Positions 53,983 to 61,920 of a stretch of DNA of 64,000 nucleotides are shown piece by piece. The notes under the pieces are model-generated. The model saw nothing but the letters and a program-made list of their open reading frames with translations, made no database searches and was not told the origin of the DNA. Made by a program: the position numbers and the translations under genes. The stretch is from Paraburkholderia sp041321145 (lineage in GTDB: Bacteria > Pseudomonadota > Gammaproteobacteria > Burkholderiales > Burkholderiaceae), in NCBI RefSeq assembly GCF_041321145.1, contig NZ_JBGGWA010000006.1, positions 372,001-436,000 of the forward strand, read 5' to 3'. How positions within the stretch are numbered: the stretch's first letter is position 1; each line of letters begins with the position of its first letter.

Positions 53983-54659
53983 ATTCCGGTACGTATCCTA
54001 TTGGATGGCGCGAACACGAATCCGCGCCGCAGGCAAACCCGGCGACGCTCGACACGTTGCGTGAACTGGCGGTTTCCCTGCTCAGCGACAACATGGCGCG
54101 TGCGAGCGGCATGGTCGGCTTGCGGCCTTATCATCAGCCGAAGCCGATGGCCGGCACCGCGGTCACCGTGCATACCCGCCCCGGCGACAACCTCGCGATC
54201 CATCGCGCGTTCGATTTTTGCAGGCCGGGCGACGTGCTTGTGATCGACGGCGCGGGAGAACTCACGCAGGCGCTGATGGGCGAGATCATGGCCAGCTTCG
54301 CGGAGAGCCTGGGCGTGCAGGGCCTCGTGATCGACGGCGCGATACGCGACGTCGGTGCGCTACGTCAGCGCGATTTCCCCGTGTATGCGCGCGGCGTGAC
54401 GCATCGCGGGCCGTACAAGAACGGCCCGGGCGAGATCAACGTGCCGATCACGGTGGGCGGGATGGTGGTTCATCCTGGGGACATCATCGTCGGCGATGAA
54501 GACGGCTTGCTCGCGATTCCCCCCGCCGATGTGGAAGCCGTCATCGAGGGCGCTCGCCGGCAACATGCGAAAGAAACCGCGGCGTTGAAGTCGATCGCGA
54601 GCGGTTGCTTCGACCGATCATGGGTCGTCCCACACCGCGACCGGATGATGAACAACTGA
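53979..54659 (+). CDS. ligK: 4-carboxy-4-hydroxy-2-oxoadipate aldolase (LigK/GalC type)
   Basis: A 226-residue RraA/HMG-aldolase-fold enzyme that cleaves 4-carboxy-4-hydroxy-2-oxoadipate to pyruvate and oxaloacetate. The family stretches DVLVIDGAGELTQALMG, GLVIDGAIRDV and GDIIVGDEDGLLAIP are present, and the aspartate and arginine in the DGAIRD loop are the expected metal and substrate contacts. The ATG at 53979 overlaps the hydratase stop (ATGA) and follows AAGGAG; the frame open back to 53481 is not coding. It completes the lower part of the 4,5-cleavage route. Confidence 0.9.
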   Translation: MNSGTYPIGWREHESAPQANPATLDTLRELAVSLLSDNMARASGMVGLRPYHQPKPMAGTAVTVHTRPGDNLAIHRAFDFCRPGDVLVIDGAGELTQALMGEIMASFAESLGVQGLVIDGAIRDVGALRQRDFPVYARGVTHRGPYKNGPGEINVPITVGGMVVHPGDIIVGDEDGLLAIPPADVEAVIEGARRQHAKETAALKSIASGCFDRSWVVPHRDRMMNN

Positions 54660-54670
54660 CTTCCCGTGCG

Positions 54671-54700
54671 GCCCCGGTGCGTGCGTGATGGCGCCGGGGC
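54671..54700 (+). terminator. Hairpin after the LigJ-LigK unit
   Basis: GCCCCGGTGC and GCGCCGGGGC arms (10 pairs including one G-T) with a 10-base loop, 11 bases after the aldolase stop. There is no T-tract, so termination may need Rho, but the position at the operon end is apt. Confidence 0.5.
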
Positions 54701-54754
54701 GCCGCGCGCGAGTATGGGCCGCATTCGTATCATCGTCTCAACCCTGCAGGAATC

Positions 54755-55162
54755 GTGTCCCTCATGGCGGAATATCTGAACGCGGCAACGCTCCTTGACC
54801 TCGCTCAACGTGCGGAGCAACGCGGTACGGCGCCGTGCACGTGCACAAAAACACCGCTGGACGGCTGGCAATCCCAGCCCCTTTCTCTCGACGAATCGCA
54901 GTTCGCGGAAATCGGCACGCTGCTCGCGGAAGACGATCCGGTGCCGACGTTCAGCGAGTATCTGCCGGTCAAAACGACTTACTGGTCGGCCGAAGCGCCC
55001 ATCGCACCGCGTTACTTTCCATACAACCGGTGTGCCGTCTGGGAATGCTCGTTGTGCGGCCGTCTCTACCTGCGGTATACCGAAGGCGGCGGGTACTTCG
55101 TGGATCGCAGGATTCGTGCTGTACAGTCGGCGCTGATCGAGGACGCGCCTCTTCCTGTGTAA
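54755..55162 (+). CDS. Hypothetical protein with CxC and CxxC motifs
   Basis: A 135-residue protein I do not recognise. A CTC pair lies near residues 28-30 and an ECSLCGR knuckle near 97-101, so a zinc ribbon-like site is possible. Aromatic residues are frequent in the second half (YWSAEAP, RYFPYNR, YLRYTEGGGYF). No signal peptide or membrane segment. The GTG at 54755 with AGG upstream is one start; the ATG at 54764 is equally possible. It lies between the aldolase hairpin and the lactate dehydrogenase gene, in the same direction. Confidence 0.55.
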   Translation: MSLMAEYLNAATLLDLAQRAEQRGTAPCTCTKTPLDGWQSQPLSLDESQFAEIGTLLAEDDPVPTFSEYLPVKTTYWSAEAPIAPRYFPYNRCAVWECSLCGRLYLRYTEGGGYFVDRRIRAVQSALIEDAPLPV

Positions 55163-55360
55163 CTCTCCGGCGACGGGCTGGCTAATGCCCGGTCTCAGCG
55201 CCGCATAAGTGCGTCCCCGATGTAATCCCAGAGGCCCGCTTGAAGTGCCGATCTCTCCAGCAAGCATGGCGAACGTAAATATTTCCCAGGAATTCCCAGA
55301 ATACCGGGAAACTATCTCAAGAACGTACACTCACGTTTGTTCCTTGATCTGAGAGAAACC

Positions 55361-56506
55361 GTGCCCGCCATCACCTGCATCGAAGATTTACGCGTGCTTG
55401 CTCAACGTCGCGTGCCACGCATGTTCTACGACTACGCCGACAGCGGCTCGTGGACGGAGAGTACTTACCGCGCCAATGAAAGCGACTTCCAGCGCCTCAA
55501 GCTGCGCCAGCGAGTGGCGGTCAACATGGCGGGCCGCAGTCTGCGCACGGAAATGGCCGGCCAGGCGGCCGTCATGCCCGTGGCGCTGGCGCCGACGGGG
55601 TTGACCGGCATGCAACATGCCGACGGCGAAATCCTCGCCGCACGCGCGGCGGAGAAGTTCGGCGTCCCGTTCACCTTGTCCACCATGAGCATCTGCTCGA
55701 TCGAAGACGTTGCCGCCGCAACCAGTAAGCCGTTCTGGTTCCAGCTTTACATGATGCGCGACCGCGATTTCATCGTACGGTTGATCGAGCGGGCGCGCGC
55801 GGCACGCTGCAGCGCCCTGATGCTGACGCTGGATCTGCAGATCCTCGGCCAACGCCACAAGGACATCAAGAACGGGCTGTCGGCGCCGCCCAAACTGACC
55901 CCCGCGAACCTCATCAATCTGGCGACCAAGCCACGCTGGTGCCTCGGCATGCTCGGCACCCGGCGGCGCACCTTCGGCAACATCGTCGGTCACGCGAAGG
56001 GCGTGGGCGATCTGTCGTCGCTGAGTTCGTGGACCGCCGAGCAGTTCGATCCGGCGCTGAGTTGGGCGGACGTCGAGTGGGTCAAGAAGCTGTGGGGCGG
56101 CAAACTCATTCTGAAAGGCATCATGGATGTCGAAGATGCGCGCCTTGCCGCCGACAGCGGCGCCGACGCGCTGATCGTCTCCAATCATGGCGGACGCCAA
56201 CTCGACGGTGCACCCTCTTCGATCTCGGCACTCCCCGAGATCGCGCGTGAGGTCGGCTCGCGCATCGAGGTGTGGATGGACGGCGGCATCCGCAGCGGAC
56301 AGGACGTGCTGAAAGCCGTTGCGCTCGGCGCCAAAGGCACGCTGATCGGCCGCAGCTTTCTCTACGGCCTGGGTGCGATGGGAGAGGCGGGTGTCACACA
56401 GTGCCTGCAGATCATCCAGAAGGAAATGGACATCACCATGGCCTTTTGCGGCCACACGGACATCCGCCAGGTGGACGAGCGGATCCTGCTGCCTGACCGG
56501 CGTTGA
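55361..56506 (+). CDS. lldD: FMN-dependent L-lactate dehydrogenase
   Basis: A 381-residue FMN alpha-hydroxyacid dehydrogenase. Key stretches are PVALAPTGLTGMQHADGE near the N-terminus, the catalytic histidine and arginine in SNHGGRQLDG, and the FMN-phosphate loop MDGGIRSGQDVLKA. The group includes L-lactate dehydrogenase, glycolate oxidase and mandelate dehydrogenase; LldD fits best by pattern and length. The GTG at 55361 with GAGAGA in front is preferred; a TTG at 55337 would add 8 residues. It oxidises a 2-hydroxyacid and passes electrons to the membrane quinone pool. Confidence 0.87.
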   Translation: MPAITCIEDLRVLAQRRVPRMFYDYADSGSWTESTYRANESDFQRLKLRQRVAVNMAGRSLRTEMAGQAAVMPVALAPTGLTGMQHADGEILAARAAEKFGVPFTLSTMSICSIEDVAAATSKPFWFQLYMMRDRDFIVRLIERARAARCSALMLTLDLQILGQRHKDIKNGLSAPPKLTPANLINLATKPRWCLGMLGTRRRTFGNIVGHAKGVGDLSSLSSWTAEQFDPALSWADVEWVKKLWGGKLILKGIMDVEDARLAADSGADALIVSNHGGRQLDGAPSSISALPEIAREVGSRIEVWMDGGIRSGQDVLKAVALGAKGTLIGRSFLYGLGAMGEAGVTQCLQIIQKEMDITMAFCGHTDIRQVDERILLPDRR

Positions 56507-56545
56507 AGACCGGCGCCGAGCGCGGCGCCCGGCGGCGGACCCTGT

Positions 56546-57973
56546 TCAGCCGGAGGTTCGGCGTATTTCGTTCGCCGCCTCTTCTTCCGGGCCGCAATCT
56601 TCCAGCGCTTTCAGGAACGTCGAGCTCCACCAGTGCACATCGAACTTGCGGATCCGGTGAAGCAGTGCTTCATGCCGGTTGATCCGCTCGTCGAGCGACA
56701 TCGTCAGCGCCCGCTGAATGGCCTGCGCCGTACCTTGCGTGTCGTAGGGATTGACCAGCAACGCTTCCTTCAATTGCTCCGCTGCGCCCGCAAAACGCGA
56801 TAGCACCAGCATGCCCGGGTCAGCCGGATCCTGCGCGGCGATGTATTCCTTCGCGACCAGATTCATGCCGTCCCGCAAGGGCGTGACGAGTGCCACACGA
56901 CTCGCGCGATAAAGGCCTGGCAGGCGCTTACGGGCCACGTTGCGATGGATGTAGCGCACCGGCATCCAGTCCAGCTCACCGAAATCGCCGTTGATCGCGC
57001 CGCATAGGCTGTCCATCTCACGCCGCAGATCATCGTAGGCGCCGACGTCCTCGCGGCTTGGGGAAGCGATCTGGATCAGCGTCGCGCTATCGCGGTTTTC
57101 CGGGTAGCACGTCAGCAGTTCGCGGAAAGCATGGACACGCTGCGGCAGCCCCTTTGAGTAATCCAGCCGGTCGACGCCTACCAGCAAACGCCGCCGCGAA
57201 TACTCCTCGCGCATCCGGACGAACATGTCGCGTCCTTCCTTCGAGTCGGCAAGACGCATGAAGTCGTCGACATCGATACCGATGGGATAGGCGCCCACCC
57301 GCAGCGTTCGATTGAATGCCCGAAGGCGATCCGGACTCAACCGTTGCGCCTGCGCTTCCGATTCGACGTAGTGAGAAAAATGCGTCAGGTCGCCTTCGCT
57401 CTGGAAGCCCACCAGATCGTAGGCAAAGAGCGAGCGCATCAGCCACTCATGTTCCGGAATCGCTGCCATGATCAGCGGCGGCGGCATCGGAATATGCAAA
57501 AAGAAACCGATGCGGTTGGTGCATCCCATTGCGCGCAGCTCGGCCGCGAGCGGGATCAATTGATAGTCATGAACCCAGATGAGATCGTCCGGCTTCAATA
57601 GTGGTAGCAACTTTTGCGCGAATAACTGGTTGACCCTGCGATAGCCCGCTGCGAATCGCCTTTCGAAATTGGCCAGGTCCAGCCGGTAGTGGAATACCGG
57701 CCATAAGACATCATTGGAATAACCCAGGTAATACGTGTCGTGATCCTCCCGGCTCAGATCAAGTGTCGCAAGCGTGACGTTGCCGGCCGTTTGGACATGA
57801 ACTTCACCGTGGCCGGCTTGTGCCTCATCCGCCGCTTCGCGGATCTTGCCGCTCCAGCCGAACCAGAGTCCACCGGTCTGCCGCAGGCTCTCCCGTACCG
57901 CTACGGCGAGTCCGCCGGCAGCGGGCTTGCGCGGGTCCGCAGTGCGATTTGAAACGACGACCAGGCGACTCAT
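56546..57973 (-). CDS. otsA: Alpha,alpha-trehalose-6-phosphate synthase
   Basis: A 475-residue GT20 glycosyltransferase forming trehalose-6-phosphate from UDP-glucose and glucose-6-phosphate. The start MSRLVVVSNRTADPR, the GLWFGWSGK loop, the WVHDYQLIPLA stretch and GVDRLDYSKGLPQR are classic OtsA motifs, and the length is standard. GAGGA precedes the ATG at 57973. No otsB phosphatase is adjacent, so it must lie elsewhere. It converges on the lactate dehydrogenase gene and is divergent from selD across 220 bases. Confidence 0.95.
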   Translation of the reverse strand: MSRLVVVSNRTADPRKPAAGGLAVAVRESLRQTGGLWFGWSGKIREAADEAQAGHGEVHVQTAGNVTLATLDLSREDHDTYYLGYSNDVLWPVFHYRLDLANFERRFAAGYRRVNQLFAQKLLPLLKPDDLIWVHDYQLIPLAAELRAMGCTNRIGFFLHIPMPPPLIMAAIPEHEWLMRSLFAYDLVGFQSEGDLTHFSHYVESEAQAQRLSPDRLRAFNRTLRVGAYPIGIDVDDFMRLADSKEGRDMFVRMREEYSRRRLLVGVDRLDYSKGLPQRVHAFRELLTCYPENRDSATLIQIASPSREDVGAYDDLRREMDSLCGAINGDFGELDWMPVRYIHRNVARKRLPGLYRASRVALVTPLRDGMNLVAKEYIAAQDPADPGMLVLSRFAGAAEQLKEALLVNPYDTQGTAQAIQRALTMSLDERINRHEALLHRIRKFDVHWWSSTFLKALEDCGPEEEAANEIRRTSG

Positions 57974-58193
57974 GAGGTCCTCGCGCGGTTGCGCTCAAAT
58001 GGCAACCATGACTAGGTAAGTCCATTCTAGTGCAGGAAATGCTGGCCGGCGCAGGTCGTCCGCGACGCTACGGATCTTCATCGGCTCAGTTGATTGAGTC
58101 CGCAACGACCGGCGCCGTGGGTGGGCATCGTCCCTGCGCTGCGCTCAAACAACCATCATAATGCGGTCATTCGAAGCCCGAAACCGCGCCACC

Positions 58194-59258
58194 ATGACCG
58201 ACACCCAAGCAAACGCAAGCCATTCGCCCCGCCTGACCAGTCTGTCGCACGGCGGAGGCTGCGGCTGCAAGATCGCCCCCGGCCTGCTCGCCGATCTGCT
58301 CAAACGCAGCGCGCCGCTGCCATTCTTTCCCGACCTGCTGGTCGGCAACGATACCGCCGACGATGCCGCCGTCTACAGGCTCAACGACGAGCAGGCAATC
58401 GTTGCCACCACCGACTTCTTCATGCCGATCGTCGACGACCCGTTCGACTTCGGCCGCATTGCCGCGACCAATGCGCTGTCCGATGTCTACGCCATGGGCG
58501 GCAAGCCGATCATGGCGCTGGCGATCGTCGGCATGCCGATCAATGTGTTGCCGCACGACGTGATCGCGGCGGTGCTGAAGGGGGGCGAGTCCGTATGCGC
58601 TGAAGCCGGCATTCCGCTCGCAGGTGGCCATTCGATCGATTCGGTGGAACCCATTTACGGCCTCGTCGCGATCGGCGTGGTCGATCCGAAACGCGTCAAG
58701 CGCAATGCGGGCGCACAGGCGGGCGACGTGCTGATTCTCGGCAAACCGCTGGGCGTGGGCGTGCTGTCGGCAGCGCTGAAAAAAGACCGCCTCGATTCAA
58801 ACGGCTATGCCGCGATGATCGCGGCCACTACGAAGCTCAATCGGCCGGGCGCCGAACTGGCCAAGCTCGACGGCGTGCATGCCCTCACCGATATCACCGG
58901 TTTTGGCCTGCTGGGCCACACACTGGAATTGGCCCGCGGCTCGAATCTGACTGCCCGCGTGCGCTATGCGGATTTGCCTTGGCTGCCCGACGTGGTCGGC
59001 TTCGTGGAGGCAGGCATTTTTACCGGTGCTTCGGGCCGCAACTGGGACGCGTACGGCAAGGACATCGTGCTGCCGTCCTCATTGCCGCCGACGGCGCGCA
59101 TGCTGCTCACCGACCCGCAAACCTCGGGCGGCCTGCTGGTTTCGTGCGCGCCGGAAGCGGTCGACGAGGTTCTCGCCCTGTTCCGTGCCGACGGTTTTGA
59201 CGAGGCGCGCGTGATCGGGGAAATGGTCAGCGGAGAACGGCGAGTCGACGTTTTCTGA
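58194..59258 (+). CDS. selD: Selenide, water dikinase SelD
   Basis: A 354-residue selenophosphate synthetase. The N-terminal GGGCGCKIAPG supplies the catalytic cysteine (C23, equivalent to E. coli C17) and lysine K26, so this is a cysteine rather than a selenocysteine form. ATP-binding DDAAVY and the GHSIDSVEP and TDITGFGLLGH stretches follow. It makes selenophosphate from selenide and ATP. The ATG at 58194 is used; an in-frame ATG at 58161 would add 11 residues. The selenouridine synthase follows after 129 bases. Confidence 0.95.
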   Translation: MTDTQANASHSPRLTSLSHGGGCGCKIAPGLLADLLKRSAPLPFFPDLLVGNDTADDAAVYRLNDEQAIVATTDFFMPIVDDPFDFGRIAATNALSDVYAMGGKPIMALAIVGMPINVLPHDVIAAVLKGGESVCAEAGIPLAGGHSIDSVEPIYGLVAIGVVDPKRVKRNAGAQAGDVLILGKPLGVGVLSAALKKDRLDSNGYAAMIAATTKLNRPGAELAKLDGVHALTDITGFGLLGHTLELARGSNLTARVRYADLPWLPDVVGFVEAGIFTGASGRNWDAYGKDIVLPSSLPPTARMLLTDPQTSGGLLVSCAPEAVDEVLALFRADGFDEARVIGEMVSGERRVDVF

Positions 59259-59387
59259 GCTGCAAGCGAGTTTTAAGGGTGAGGCAAGGCGGGAGTCTGG
59301 GAAGGGGGCAGAGCGCCTCCCCAGCCGGCATTTACGGCGCATGCGATAATTTCGCTCCTCCCCGCCGGTCTGTTTCGTCCGTAACCC

Positions 59388-60455
59388 TTGAAAAATCTTC
59401 TCGTCAGCCTCGATCAAGCCGGTGATTTCGATGAAATCATCGATGTACGCACGCCTCTCGAGTTTGCCGACGACCACATTCCGGGCGCGCTCAACGCGCC
59501 TGTGCTGAGCAACGAAGAGCGTGTTCTGGTCGGTACCACTTACAAACAGGTCTCGCCGTTCGAAGGCACGCGGATAGGCGCGGCGCTGGTTGCGCGCAAC
59601 ATCGCGCACCACCTGGAAACGACCTTTGCCGACCGGCCGCGTAATTGGCGGCCGTTGATCTACTGCTGGCGCGGCGGGAAACGTTCAGGTTCGGTCACCA
59701 CGCTCTTCAATATGATCGGCTGGCAGGCACGTCAGCTGGACGGCGGTTATAAAGGCTACCGGCGCGCGACGCTGGACACCCTCTGCTCGTTGCCGAAGAA
59801 GTTCAACTACATCGCGCTGGTGGGCCCGACAGGCAGCGGCAAGACGCGCCTGCTCGAAGCGCTGAATCAGGCGGGTGCGCAAACGCTGGACCTCGAAGCA
59901 CTGGCTGTCCATCGCGGCTCACTGCTGGGTGCGTGGGCGGGCATTGCGCAGCCGTCGCAAAAGCGCTTCGACACGCTGCTGGTCGCCGCCCTGCGCGCAT
60001 TCGATCCCAGGCGGCCGGTGTTCGTCGAAGCGGAGAGCCGGCGCATCGGTTCAATTACGCTGCCGCTCGCGCTTATCGATACGTTTCACCAGGGCGCCTG
60101 CGTCGAAGTGTTGTCGAGCCACGAAGACCGCGCGGCATTCCTGCTACACGACTATGCGCATCTGTTCGACGATCCCGAATCGCTGAAAGCGCAACTGCAA
60201 AAGATGATCGGTTTGCATAGCCGCGAACGTGTCACGGGCTGGCAACAGCTCGTCGATGACAATAGCCGCGCCGAGCTTGCCCGCGAACTGATCGAACGGC
60301 ACTATGATCCGGCGTATGCGCGCAGCAGCCACCAGCATTTCGTCAATCTGCCGCGCGCGCTGCAAATGAATTTCCGGCCAAACGACGCCGATGTCGTGGA
60401 ACAGGCAAAGGCCCTCCTTGCTCAACTCGATAACAGCGCGCTCGCCGTCATCTGA
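59388..60455 (+). CDS. selU: tRNA 2-selenouridine synthase SelU/MnmH
   Basis: A 355-residue enzyme that replaces sulfur by selenium in the wobble uridine of certain tRNAs, using selenophosphate. The N-terminal rhodanese domain has the catalytic cysteine at C93 (IYCWRGGKRSGS). A P-loop domain has GPTGSGKTRL at about residues 146-155. The start is a TTG that gives MKNLLVSLDQAG; no in-frame ATG sits near enough to replace it. It is the direct consumer of SelD's product. A permease gene begins 31 bases after its stop. Confidence 0.93.
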   Translation: MKNLLVSLDQAGDFDEIIDVRTPLEFADDHIPGALNAPVLSNEERVLVGTTYKQVSPFEGTRIGAALVARNIAHHLETTFADRPRNWRPLIYCWRGGKRSGSVTTLFNMIGWQARQLDGGYKGYRRATLDTLCSLPKKFNYIALVGPTGSGKTRLLEALNQAGAQTLDLEALAVHRGSLLGAWAGIAQPSQKRFDTLLVAALRAFDPRRPVFVEAESRRIGSITLPLALIDTFHQGACVEVLSSHEDRAAFLLHDYAHLFDDPESLKAQLQKMIGLHSRERVTGWQQLVDDNSRAELARELIERHYDPAYARSSHQHFVNLPRALQMNFRPNDADVVEQAKALLAQLDNSALAVI

Positions 60456-60486
60456 TCCAAAAAACCTAACGTCAAGACCTTCCATC

Positions 60487-61542
60487 ATGCAATCAACCCT
60501 TCGGCAGCCCCGTGTCGCCCTTGGCTGGATCGTGTTTCTGCTGATCGCCGTCGTCGGCCTCTTCTATGTGAAGTGGTTCCCGTACTACAACCGCGCCTTC
60601 GTCGCCGCGAGCCAGCATTCCATCGGCAAGTCGATTCTGATGGGCACGTCGTCGAGCGCGCCGGCGGCGTCGTGGCAGGCAGCCATCGATTACGCGCTGG
60701 CCTACGGCAAGGCAATCTGGCAAGCCATGGTGCTCGGCCTTCTGCTGGGCTCGGCGGTGCAGGCGCTGATTCCGCCGCAGTGGGTCGCACGCGCGCTCGG
60801 CCGGACCGATTTCAGCAGCGTGGTAAAGGGCGGCCTGATGTCGTTGCCGGGCATGATGTGCACGTGCTGCGCGGCGCCGGTCGTGGCCGGCTTGCGCGCC
60901 CGTCAGGCGGCACCGGGCGCGGCGATCGCGTTCTGGCTGGGCAATACCGCGCTGAATCCGGCTACGCTGATCTTCATGGGCTTCGTGCTCGGCTGGCAAT
61001 GGATGGGCTTACGGCTCGCGCTGGGCCTCGTGATGGTGTTCGGCCTCGGCTATCTGGTGAACCGGATGGTCACGCCGAAGGAAGCCGAAGCATCGCGCGA
61101 AGCCATCGCGCAACTCGTCACCGCCGACGAGCCAGGCACCGCATTTACGCGCTGGGTGAAAATTCTCGGAACGATGACGCTGCGGTTGATTCCCGAATAC
61201 ATCGTGCTGGTGCTGATTCTCGGTGCGGCGCGGACGTGGCTGTTTCCGCATATCGGCCCGGATATCGACAACAGCCTGTTGTGGATCGTCGCTTTGGCGA
61301 TCGCCGGAACATTGTTCGTGATTCCGACTGCCGGCGAAGTACCGATCATTCAGGCCATGCTTGCCTTCGGCATGGCGGCCGGGCCCGCCGGCGCGTTGCT
61401 GATGACGCTGCCGCTGATCAGCGTGCCGTCGATGGCCATGCTCGGCCGCTCGTTTCCGAGGCGCGTGCTGACCATGGTGACTTTGGCCGTGGTTGTCTGC
61501 GGGGTGGTAAGTGGCTTATTGGCGGTCGCTTTCGGGTTTTAA
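60487..61542 (+). CDS. COG0701/DUF318 permease (ArsP-like), candidate selenium-linked transporter
   Basis: A 351-residue inner-membrane protein of the permease family PF03773 that includes the organoarsenical exporter ArsP. About eight hydrophobic segments are visible (for example residues 12-30, 75-95, 115-135, 145-170). A cysteine cluster MMCTCC (C125, C127, C128) lies inside a conserved PG...CCAAPVVAGL turn, resembling the family's CSC metal-thiolate site. The ATG at 60487 is 31 bases after selU. Position behind selD-selU suggests a selenium compound as substrate; the family alone would suggest a metalloid. The substrate is unproven. Confidence 0.8.
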   Translation: MQSTLRQPRVALGWIVFLLIAVVGLFYVKWFPYYNRAFVAASQHSIGKSILMGTSSSAPAASWQAAIDYALAYGKAIWQAMVLGLLLGSAVQALIPPQWVARALGRTDFSSVVKGGLMSLPGMMCTCCAAPVVAGLRARQAAPGAAIAFWLGNTALNPATLIFMGFVLGWQWMGLRLALGLVMVFGLGYLVNRMVTPKEAEASREAIAQLVTADEPGTAFTRWVKILGTMTLRLIPEYIVLVLILGAARTWLFPHIGPDIDNSLLWIVALAIAGTLFVIPTAGEVPIIQAMLAFGMAAGPAGALLMTLPLISVPSMAMLGRSFPRRVLTMVTLAVVVCGVVSGLLAVAFGF

Positions 61543-61701
61543 AGCATGAGCGAAAACACAGCGACATGCGGTAACCGTGAACACGCGAAGGCATCGGCGA
61601 ACGAGCCAGGCCCGTGGCGAATTACAGGCATACGGGAGCGGGAGACTGACAAGACAGCCGCACAATAACGATGTGCGCCGATGTGATACGAGAACATGAC
61701 G

Positions 61702-61731
61702 GTAGCCGAAAGCGGAACCGCTTTCGGCTAC
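61702..61731. terminator. 30-base perfect palindrome between the permease and tRNA-Val
   Basis: Two perfect 14-base arms (GTAGCCGAAAGCGG and its complement) separated by AA. Flanking TGAC/GTCA nearly extend the stem. It lies 14 bases beyond the tRNA 3' end and 160 bases after the permease stop, between convergent units. It could end both transcripts, although it lacks a T-tract on either side. Confidence 0.6.
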
Positions 61732-61744
61732 GTCACTGATGCGT

Positions 61745-61821
61745 TGGTAGGCTCGATTGGATTCGAACCAACGACCCCCACCATGTCAAGGTGGTGCTCT
61801 AACCAACTGAGCTACGAGCCT
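61745..61821 (-). tRNA. tRNA-Val (GAC anticodon)
   Basis: A 77-base tRNA read leftwards. It has a perfect 7-bp acceptor stem (AGGCTCG with CGAGCCT), a D arm GCTC...GAGC, an anticodon stem CCACC/GGTGG with loop TTGACAT (anticodon GAC), a T arm GTTGG-TTCGAAT-CCAAT and an encoded CCA end. The GAC anticodon reads the valine codons GUC and GUU. It stands alone, not in a tRNA operon, and is followed by a strong palindrome. No integrase or duplicated tRNA end is seen, so no island is attached here. Confidence 0.95.
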
Positions 61822-61920
61822 TTAGAGGCGCGAATTATAGAGACTCTGCGCGCGCAGCACAAGACCAATACGGCACTTATATTCACGAGCGCGCGGCATT
61901 CGGTTCGCAGCTCAATTCGT

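Noticed and set aside
61745..61821. tRNA-Val as an integration site for a genomic island
   Set aside because: No integrase, no repeated tRNA 3' end in the window and no change in gene style on either side.
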